Assembly (NCBI RefSeq): GCF_943193125.1
Contig: NZ_CALPCX010000001.1
Location: 620,001-684,000 of the forward strand
Direction of reading: 5' to 3'
DNA length: 64,000 nucleotides
From: Adlercreutzia agrestimuris
GTDB taxonomy: Bacteria > Actinomycetota > Coriobacteriia > Coriobacteriales > Eggerthellaceae
Positions 57,841-64,000 of this stretch are shown here, one piece after another. The first letter of the stretch is position 1, and every line of letters starts with the position of its first letter. The notes below the pieces were generated by a model, which did no database searches, was not told the origin of the DNA, and saw only the letters and a list, made by a program, of their open reading frames with translations. The translations under genes and the position numbers were made by a program.

Positions 57841-59508
57841 CTATCGCTTGTTATTTGAACGCAGTAACTCAATTACTTCTTGTTTTGAAGCTACACCTAT
57901 CTTGTGATAGATGTGACTAGCATGCGTTTTGTACGTGTTTTGCGAAATGTGCAGCTTTTTCTGAATATAAGGCCCGTTTCGTCCCTCGGCAAGAAGAACA
58001 AGAATTTCGGTTTCGCGTTCAGTGAGGCCATATTCTTTTTCTAGCATTCGGCACTTTTTCAAAATTGATGCGTCAGATGTGGCTGCAGGCGGCTGTGTTG
58101 GCTGGTGTGCAGTTTGTTGGCTGTAGATTAATGCTTCAGGGTAGAAACAAGAAAAGATTTCATTACGAATAACGGTGGCAAAGAAGAGAATGGCCACAAT
58201 CAACACAAGCAGAATAACGGTAATGGATGGGGAGGCTAGATAGCTATTGCCTGTTTGCGAAATGAAAACAATATGGACAAGAGATATCAGTGCAGCGAAA
58301 GAGAAACATATTCCACAACCACATATGAGCGCTTGAGGTTGGGAAAACCGAGAAGAGAAAGAGAGGTTTTGCTGCGATTGATCTTCTGGTTTCAAAAGAA
58401 GGTCTTCCTCGTTTGAAAGGGCGAGAGAAATAAGCGGAATTCCCCAGGTCAAAACAATGAAAGGCACGGGAATAAGAATGGCAAACGGGAGTGAGTTGTC
58501 AATAGAGAGTGAAGGCATTGCAAGGCATCCAAAAGCGACGAGCAACAATGCAAGCAGCATCATGAGTGCAATAGGTATTTTTGGTTGCGAGAGCAGGTAG
58601 CACAGCAAGATCATAATGATACTTGTGGTGGCGAAGGCTAAAAGAGAGACAATCCCGATGGAGCCTAAGCTGCCCAATGCACTTGTTTGTGCAAAATGAA
58701 GACTGCGAGGAAAGAGACCAAGCAAGAAACCGCAAGTAAAACTTGCAAGACACATAAGCGCTATAAGAGGTTTTGTGCCCACAATGAGGCCTTTGTTATG
58801 TTTGTCTAGATCATGCGAGTGTTTTTTTGCATTTGACTGGGGTGAAGACAGCGTTAGCTTTGCGTGAGGTTGTTTGGTACGCGCTATATTGAAGCTTGTC
58901 GCAAATGAACCTATCAACAAGAGTGTCCATGCGAAGGGCTGTTTATCAAGTTCGCAAAACCAAGAAACAATAAAACAGAGAATGCCTGCCAAGACAAAAA
59001 CGCTCGTTAAAAAGATAACAACAGTCAATGGTTGTTGCGTTTTAAGTTCGCTCAGGACAAATTTCGTATGGATGCTTATTGCAATGCCGCTTGCTATACC
59101 AAAGAGAGCAAATGCTCCATTTCCATAAAAGGCGAATTGTTCAGGAGGCAAAAGGGAGAGGGCGGGCATTCCGAGTGTTACAACAACTGCAATGATAAAA
59201 CCCATAACAAGCTGTTTGCGTGATAGCTCTTGCCGTGAATTTACCCTCTTCTTTGATTGCTGCAAGCAATAGACGCCACTTAACGCGCTAAACCCTATGC
59301 CACTACAGAAGGTGAAGATGTCGCTTTGTATAGTGTTAGCTTGTGGGGCAACAAACAAAAGGTTGCTCGTAATGATGCTCAAGATCCACGCAAGCCAAAG
59401 CATTAAGGCAACAAAAAGGCGTGCATTGCTTTTCAGACTTGCAATTTGCGACAGAAAAAGATGAATTCCAATCGTATTGCTTGTTTGAGAGGTTTGGTTT
59501 GTTTGCAT
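57841..59508 (-). CDS. Membrane-anchored LuxR-family regulator with about 12 spans (third in the window)
   Basis: The start ATG at 59508 follows GGCGGAG; an in-frame upstream extension is unlikely. The 555 residues have about twelve hydrophobic spans, two clusters split by a polar loop near residue 230, and a C-terminal LuxR domain (YGLTERETEILVLLAEGRNGPYIQKKLHISQNTYKTHASHIYHKIGVASKQEVIELL). It is built like the regulator at 16638-18266 and likewise lies divergent from a fumarate-reductase-like flavoprotein. A substrate-sensing role for that reductase, or for the DUF1177/M29 genes on its other side, is likely. A GGTATCATACC palindrome (59536-59546) overlaps its probable -10. Confidence 0.88.
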   Translation of the reverse strand: MQTNQTSQTSNTIGIHLFLSQIASLKSNARLFVALMLWLAWILSIITSNLLFVAPQANTIQSDIFTFCSGIGFSALSGVYCLQQSKKRVNSRQELSRKQLVMGFIIAVVVTLGMPALSLLPPEQFAFYGNGAFALFGIASGIAISIHTKFVLSELKTQQPLTVVIFLTSVFVLAGILCFIVSWFCELDKQPFAWTLLLIGSFATSFNIARTKQPHAKLTLSSPQSNAKKHSHDLDKHNKGLIVGTKPLIALMCLASFTCGFLLGLFPRSLHFAQTSALGSLGSIGIVSLLAFATTSIIMILLCYLLSQPKIPIALMMLLALLLVAFGCLAMPSLSIDNSLPFAILIPVPFIVLTWGIPLISLALSNEEDLLLKPEDQSQQNLSFSSRFSQPQALICGCGICFSFAALISLVHIVFISQTGNSYLASPSITVILLVLIVAILFFATVIRNEIFSCFYPEALIYSQQTAHQPTQPPAATSDASILKKCRMLEKEYGLTERETEILVLLAEGRNGPYIQKKLHISQNTYKTHASHIYHKIGVASKQEVIELLRSNNKR

Positions 59509-59662
59509 AAAACTCCGCCTTGTTCGCTCTTCATTGGTATCATACCCGATTTGCTGAAATCGCACGTAATGGGTGATAAGTAAGCTATTTATCAGGCACA
59601 ATAAAATATCACCGCTTGTTTGCGATGACGAAACCGCTTATTTTTTCTTACCCTTCCGTTAG

Positions 59663-59728
59663 TGCCCGAGTATTCAAAAAGGCGTTGTTACTCGGGCATT
59701 TTGTCAAACTCCTTGCAAAGTTGCAAGG
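59663..59728 (+). promoter_or_regulatory. Leader terminator and palindrome before the second flavoprotein gene
   Basis: TGCCCGAGT (59663-59671) pairs with 59690-59698, followed by TTTT (59699-59702), a plus-strand terminator. Next comes CCTTGCAA-ag-TTGCAAGG (59711-59728), a perfect palindrome 27 bases before the ATG at 59756. Any transcript starting upstream would meet the terminator first, so attenuation is possible. If transcription starts after it, the palindrome is an operator. Confidence 0.5.
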
Positions 59729-59755
59729 TCGTATAAGAGGAGTTGGAGGGTTCGT

Positions 59756-59835
59756 ATGAAAACAGTTGATGGTGTGAGTCGTCGTAATTTCCTTAAAGGC
59801 GCAGCAATTGCGGGCGCGGGAGATTTGGTGCGGGT
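59756..59835 (+). pseudogene. Frameshifted Tat signal start of the second flavoprotein gene
   Basis: An ATG at 59756 behind GGAGTTGGAGGG starts a Tat signal, KTVDGVSRRNFLKGAAIAGAG, in a frame that then leaves the flavoprotein frame. The rest of the signal, FGAGMLAGC with its lipobox, is in the frame used from 59836. Adding one base near 59822 would restore a normal lipoprotein Tat signal. The original gene thus ran 59756-61617. Confidence 0.75.
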
Positions 59836-61617
59836 ATGCTTGCAGGCTGCTCGTCTGGACAGCATACCGAAACAGCGGCTACTGGTGCAGAGAGCCAGCA
59901 AACTACTGCTTATAGCCTGACACCTGGTGTATATCAAAGTACGGTTGAAGGCAAAGTTGGACCTATGGTGGTTACCACCGTGGTGAGTGAAGATCGTCTT
60001 GTGAAAGTGGACGCTGGTGGTATTGAGAGCAAGCAGTTTGGTGTTCTTGCAATTAACACTATGGCTGACGAGATGGTTCGCAAGCAATTTGTTGATGTGG
60101 ACACTTGTACGGGCGCGACGGTGACTTCGCTTGCCTTGATCCAAGGCGTTCGCGATTGTCTGAAACAAGCAGGTGACGAAAGCGCATTTTCGCAAGCGCC
60201 GATGACCGAGTCTCACGATGAACACCTTTCATGCGATATTGTGGTCATGGGCAGCGGTATTAGTGGCCAGGCTGCTGCGCTGAGTGCTGCTGAAGCAGGC
60301 GCTAAAGTCATCATGGTAGAAAAGCTTGGCATTCCTGGTGGAGCTGCAACGGGTTCAGGCGGAGCCATCCTTGCTGCGGGTTCTTCGTTGCAAAGTGAGG
60401 CTGATGGCAACATGGATCCTCAGGGACTTATTGACCATCTGTATCGTTACTCTGAAGAAAAAGCTACTTATGATGTGATTAAGAATACCGTTGAGCATTC
60501 GGGCGAAATCATCGATTGGTACACCAGCCTTGGTGTGAAGTTTCAGGTTGGCGAATGCTACGGCACGCCCATCCATTATGCCCATCGTGCCTGGAATCCC
60601 GACGGCGAGGAAATTCCCCATCCCGCAGGTCCTGCTATCCCGCACCCATCAAGCGGATCAAACATTTTTGATCGCACATATCCCGCTTTTTTGGCGGCTG
60701 GCGGAATTTGTCTCCTCAATACAAAAGTCACTGAATTGCTTCAGGACGACTCGGGTACAGTAACAGGTGTGGTGGCCATGCGTGGCGGTGAGACTATTAC
60801 TATTGATGCGAAAGCTGTCGTGCTTGCTGCTGGCGGATGTGAAGGAAGCGCTGAAGCGTTGGCAAAGTGGTTCCCGCACACCAATGAGGGTATGGTTGGC
60901 GGATCGACAGGTTTGTGCAATGTTCATGACACGGGTGACGGAATTGAGCTTGGCCTTGCTGCGGGTGGCTATCTCACGGGAAGTGGTTATGGCCAAACCA
61001 CCGGCATGTATTCACCGATACCCGCAATTAAGGTCACCATGGATGGCGTGCGCTATTCTGACGAAATGCACTCCGAGGTCAACGAGGATCAAGGTTCGCA
61101 GTTTAAGGCGTTCTATGATTCGGGTACTGAATATGCCTGGACGCTCTATGGCGCAAACACTCAAAATGAAGCTGCGCTCAAAGCGCTTGAAAGCGCGAAG
61201 GAAAAAGGTGTGGTCTTTGAAGGAAAGACCCTTGCCGAAGTTGCTGAAGCTGCGGGTGTTGATGCGGATGGTCTTGAGAAGACCGTTGCTCACTTCAATG
61301 AAATGGTTGCAGCAGGCAAAGATGATGACTTTGGAACGGCTGACATTGCTGCTTATGGAGCATACGAAGAAGGACCTTATTATCTGGTGCGCTATTCTCC
61401 GGGTATTAACGGTACTATTGGCGGTTTGAAAATTAGCATGGATTCTGAAGTTTTGCGTGAAGATGGTACCAAAATTGATGGTCTCTATGCTGGTGGCGAA
61501 ACGTGTAACGGTGAATACATGTATCGCTTGTATCCGTCTGGCGGTGCATCTCTTTTGTGGGGTTCTGTTAGCGGAAGACTTGCTGGTCAGGCAGCCGCAA
61601 AGTATGTTTCCGCATAA
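59836..61617 (+). CDS. Fumarate-reductase-like flavoprotein with FMN-binding domain
   Basis: In the unbroken frame the ORF runs from an ATG at 59836 for 593 residues, but the true start probably lay at 59756, before a one-base loss. Residues 1-10 retain LAGC, a lipobox. Residues 30-115 form an FMN_bind domain with DVDTCTGATVTS, the motif where ApbE attaches FMN to Thr. The FAD domain follows: DIVVMGSGISGQAAALSAA, VEKLGIPGGAATGSGGAIL, then late NGTIGGLKISMD and GLYAGGETCNGEYMY. This is the flavocytochrome-like reductase family (fumarate, urocanate and similar acceptors). No haem domain is present. If the frameshift is real, the protein would lack export and may be inactive. Confidence 0.85.
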   Translation: MLAGCSSGQHTETAATGAESQQTTAYSLTPGVYQSTVEGKVGPMVVTTVVSEDRLVKVDAGGIESKQFGVLAINTMADEMVRKQFVDVDTCTGATVTSLALIQGVRDCLKQAGDESAFSQAPMTESHDEHLSCDIVVMGSGISGQAAALSAAEAGAKVIMVEKLGIPGGAATGSGGAILAAGSSLQSEADGNMDPQGLIDHLYRYSEEKATYDVIKNTVEHSGEIIDWYTSLGVKFQVGECYGTPIHYAHRAWNPDGEEIPHPAGPAIPHPSSGSNIFDRTYPAFLAAGGICLLNTKVTELLQDDSGTVTGVVAMRGGETITIDAKAVVLAAGGCEGSAEALAKWFPHTNEGMVGGSTGLCNVHDTGDGIELGLAAGGYLTGSGYGQTTGMYSPIPAIKVTMDGVRYSDEMHSEVNEDQGSQFKAFYDSGTEYAWTLYGANTQNEAALKALESAKEKGVVFEGKTLAEVAEAAGVDADGLEKTVAHFNEMVAAGKDDDFGTADIAAYGAYEEGPYYLVRYSPGINGTIGGLKISMDSEVLREDGTKIDGLYAGGETCNGEYMYRLYPSGGASLLWGSVSGRLAGQAAAKYVSA

Positions 61618-61680
61618 GCCTATATAGACACGTCTCTTTTAGAAGAAACAGTTTTTAATTGAGACAATATTCCTTTCTTA

Positions 61681-61721
61681 AAAGACCTTGCGTGGCCCCT
61701 CCGGACGCAAGGTCTTTTTTT
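61681..61721 (+). terminator. Terminator of the flavoprotein gene
   Basis: AAAGACCTTGCGT (61681-61693) pairs perfectly with 61705-61717, and the T-run continues to 61721. Confidence 0.93.
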
Positions 61722-61999
61722 GCATAATTCTTGTTGTCTGGCAATGATTCTTTCTATAGCGCATTAGTAAGAGCACGGCCTGTTGTCACATCAGCATTCG
61801 TCCTTATGAAGCGGCCGTTTTACCGGAATACCTCTGCAGGTGGACAAGGCGGATGTGCTAACCATTTACAATAAGAGAATCAATGCATATGAGAGGCAAT
61901 GAGAAGCGAGCCGCATGGTGTCGGCACGGCTGTTTTAGGTGAGATGCATGCGTCACTATGCCTCGTCTTGCGACATACACGGAGAAAGGGAGATGCCAC
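61722..61999. other. Non-coding region upstream of the DUF917 gene
   Basis: No gene is visible in this 278-base spacer. An AGCCG/CGGCT hairpin (around 61919-61940) and a GC-rich segment near 61810-61860 may be structured. The promoter of the DUF917/hydantoinase operon should be here, but I cannot point to a clear hexamer pair. Confidence 0.35.
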
Positions 62000-63127
62000 A
62001 TGAGAAGAAAAGTGGGCGTCAAAGAGATTGAGGATATGGCGTTAGGCGCTACCGTCCTTGGTGCCGGCGGAGGCGGGGATCCCTACGTTGGCAAACTGAT
62101 GGCAATTGAGGCCATTCGCAAATATGGCGATGTAGAGCTGATCAGCGTAGATGAAGTTCCTGATGACGAGATTGTGGTGGTTTCTCAGATGATGGGTGCA
62201 CCAACAATTATGGTCGAAAAAATCTGCAGCGGTCTTGAGCCTATGGCAACTTACGATGAGATGGTCAAAGAGCTTGGCCGTGAGCCGTTTGCAATTTATG
62301 CTGTTGAGGCAGGCGGCGTAAACTCAACTATTCCGTTCATCTTAGGTGCTACCCGCCAAATTCCTGTTGTGGACTGCGATCTTATGGGGCGTGCGTTCCC
62401 GGAATTGCAAATGACCACACTTGGCATTAATGGCGTGAAAGGCATGCCGGCAGTTCTTGCCGATGAAAAAGGCAATACAGTCACTGTTCGCGCTATTGAT
62501 GACCGCTGGCTTGAGCGCATTGCTCGCCAAGCAACATCAGTTATGGGTGGTTATACCATCTTGGCGTCGTACATGTGCACGGGCAAGCAGCTCAAAGATT
62601 TCGCCATTCGCGATACTCCAACGCTGTGCGAAAAAATTGGACGCACGTTGCGTGAGGCGCGCGAGCAACACGAAGACCCTATTGATGCGGTGTTGGATGT
62701 AACGAACGGATATCGCCTCTTCAAGGGCAAGGTGGTTGATGTGGAGCGCAATACCGATGGCATGTTTGTGCGCGGGCGCGCGGTCGTGGACGGCCTTGAT
62801 ACCGATAAGGGAAGCCAGCTTATTATTAACTTCCAAAACGAAAACATTATTGCGCTTAAAGATGGCGAAGCAGTTTGCACATCTCCTGATTTGATCATGT
62901 CGCTTGATATGGAATCGGGTACTCCGGTAACGACCGAAGGCCTGAAGTATGGTGCGCGTATTGTCGTGGTAGGTATGCCGTGTGATCCGCAGTGGCGTAC
63001 GGAAAATGGTCTTGCGGTAGTCGGTCCGCGTGCCTTTGGATACGACTTGGATTACGTTCCGGTTGAAGAGTTGGCTGCGCAACTGGGTGCATCAGGTGCT
63101 GCTGGTGCGGCTGGCGACAAAGAGTAA
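62000..63127 (+). CDS. DUF917-family protein (S-methyl thiohydantoin desulfurase-like)
   Basis: The ATG at 62000 follows AAAGGGAG; an in-frame ATG at 61958 has no ribosome site. The 375 residues match DUF917: EIEDMALGATVLGAGGGGDPYVGKLMAIEAIRKYG at the start, VVVSQMMGAPTIMVEKI, VDCDLMGRAFPELQMTTLGINGV, and a C-terminal β-rich half with GMFVRGRAVVDGLD. The Pfam name derives from a thiohydantoin enzyme, but members are varied. It lies 13 bases before a hydantoinase/oxoprolinase gene, the usual partner of this family, and both belong to ATP-driven ring-opening systems. Confidence 0.85.
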   Translation: MRRKVGVKEIEDMALGATVLGAGGGGDPYVGKLMAIEAIRKYGDVELISVDEVPDDEIVVVSQMMGAPTIMVEKICSGLEPMATYDEMVKELGREPFAIYAVEAGGVNSTIPFILGATRQIPVVDCDLMGRAFPELQMTTLGINGVKGMPAVLADEKGNTVTVRAIDDRWLERIARQATSVMGGYTILASYMCTGKQLKDFAIRDTPTLCEKIGRTLREAREQHEDPIDAVLDVTNGYRLFKGKVVDVERNTDGMFVRGRAVVDGLDTDKGSQLIINFQNENIIALKDGEAVCTSPDLIMSLDMESGTPVTTEGLKYGARIVVVGMPCDPQWRTENGLAVVGPRAFGYDLDYVPVEELAAQLGASGAAGAAGDKE

Positions 63128-63140
63128 GGGGAGGCCGGAT

Positions 63141-64000
63141 ATGACGAACGAAAAGCGTACGTGGCGTTTAGGCATTGACGTAGGCGGCACGAATACTGAT
63201 GCAGTAGTAATTAACGGGGACCTTCAGCTTGTTGCTGCCACAAAGAGCCCGACCACTGAAGATGTTATGGGTGGCATTGAGGCGGCAATGCATGAGGTCA
63301 TTCGCCAAATTGGTCCCGATGCGGCAAAAAATATTGGTTTTGCCATGCTGGGTACCACGCATTGCACTAACGCCATTGTCGAGCGTAAACGCCTCAATAA
63401 AGTGGCGGCAGTGCGTATTGGTGCACCGGCAACTACGGCTGTAAGCTGTATGGCTGATTGGCCTGATGAGCTTAAGAATGCCATGCGCGTACAGGATTTC
63501 TTGGTGCATGGCGGACATGAGTTTGATGGCCGTGAAATCAGTGAGCTTTCAGAAGAAGAACTGCGCGAGGTTGCTCGCATTGTTGCAGATGAAGGTTATG
63601 AATCAGTAGCCATCACCAGCGTATTTTCGCCTGTTTCTGATGCTCACGAGCAACGCGCCGCTACCATTATGCGCGACGCCTTGGGCGAAGATTTCCCCAT
63701 TTCGGTCTCGAGCGAGATTGGATCGCTGGGATTCTTAGAGCGCGAAAACGCTTCTATTTTGAACGCAGCATTGCACGATGTTGCCATCACCACCGCCGAC
63801 AGTTTTGAGGCTGCGCTTGCTGCTGAAGGCTTAAGCGACGTAGCGGTATATTTGGGACAGAATGACGGCACGCTCATGTCTGTTGAATATGCAAAACGCT
63901 ATCCGATATTTACCATTGCATGCGGTCCGACCAACTCTATTCGCGGCGCATCGTTTTTGACAAAGGTAAAAGATGCAGTTGTGGTAGACATTGGTGGTAC
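63141..64000 (+). CDS. Hydantoinase/oxoprolinase-family protein, N-terminal part
   Basis: GGGGAGGCC precedes the ATG at 63141. The 286 visible residues run to the window edge without a stop. They start RTWRLGIDVGGTNTDAVVI, an actin-like ATP-binding turn, and continue with AMLGTTHCTNAIVERKRL, GGHEFDGREI, SVFSPVSDAHEQRAA, SSEIGSLGFLERENASILNAAL and a second VVVDIGGT turn at the edge. This is the HyuA/OplA-type N-half, which uses ATP to open hydantoin or 5-oxoproline-like rings. Full-length members are about 500-700 residues. It forms an operon with the DUF917 protein. The B subunit, if any, would lie outside. Confidence 0.88.
   Translation, partial: MTNEKRTWRLGIDVGGTNTDAVVINGDLQLVAATKSPTTEDVMGGIEAAMHEVIRQIGPDAAKNIGFAMLGTTHCTNAIVERKRLNKVAAVRIGAPATTAVSCMADWPDELKNAMRVQDFLVHGGHEFDGREISELSEEELREVARIVADEGYESVAITSVFSPVSDAHEQRAATIMRDALGEDFPISVSSEIGSLGFLERENASILNAALHDVAITTADSFEAALAAEGLSDVAVYLGQNDGTLMSVEYAKRYPIFTIACGPTNSIRGASFLTKVKDAVVVDIGG

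Overview
The window looks like chromosomal DNA of a moderate-GC, Gram-positive anaerobe of the Coriobacteriia, most likely the family Eggerthellaceae. I infer this from three membrane-anchored LuxR-type regulators, two Tat-exported fumarate-reductase-like flavoproteins each divergent from such a regulator, an SLC11-family transporter with the altered metal site known from Eggerthella, an orphan arginine deiminase, and an IS1249-type element. An arginine-using, poorly saccharolytic genus such as Cryptobacterium or Slackia would fit, but gene content alone does not settle the genus.

Layout. 0-6.7 kb: a truncated universal stress protein, an ATP-grasp ligase, a YigZ/IMPACT protein, a membrane Ser/Thr kinase overlapping a formamidase-type hydrolase, and a pyridoxamine kinase with a small membrane protein. 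7-15 kb: serS, a basic membrane protein, a free-standing cyanophycin-synthetase N-domain homologue, a PLP aminotransferase, ddl, and an envelope-stress operon (PspA, Gly-rich TPM-like protein, PspA). 15-16.6 kb: a repeat-rich, AT-richer stretch with a SHOCT membrane protein. 16.6-20 kb: LuxR regulator and divergent flavoprotein reductase with a coupled leader peptide. 20-26 kb: YtxH, PRC-barrel, TVP38 and TM2 proteins, class I aldolase, FIVAR lipoprotein, tRNA-Leu(CAA). 26-32.6 kb: a PepV-like dipeptidase, then a LytTR regulator, a hybrid histidine kinase and a solute-binding lipoprotein. 32.7-38.3 kb: pgi, hypF, hypC, hypD.

38.3-47.3 kb is the most distinctive block. It holds an arginine:X amidinotransferase, a DMT exporter, an unknown 186-aa protein, an MHS transporter with a short upstream ORF, a TetR regulator, an IS1249-type insertion, and arginine deiminase on the other strand. 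47.8-55.6 kb: a LuxR/SGNH-hydrolase pair, an NRMT-like transporter, htpG behind a CIRCE operator, and a drug-exporter-type MFS protein fused to CBS domains. 55.7-64 kb: an M29-like peptidase with a DUF1177-like protein, a third LuxR regulator, a second flavoprotein whose signal peptide is frameshifted, and the start of a DUF917/hydantoinase operon that leaves the window.

How the parts may work together. The LuxR/reductase pairs resemble substrate-induced respiratory modules that use organic electron acceptors outside the membrane. The amidinotransferase locus and arginine deiminase point to arginine as a key resource, either burned for energy or used as a guanidine donor for an exported product. 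The 55-64 kb block could convert a hydantoin- or peptide-like compound.
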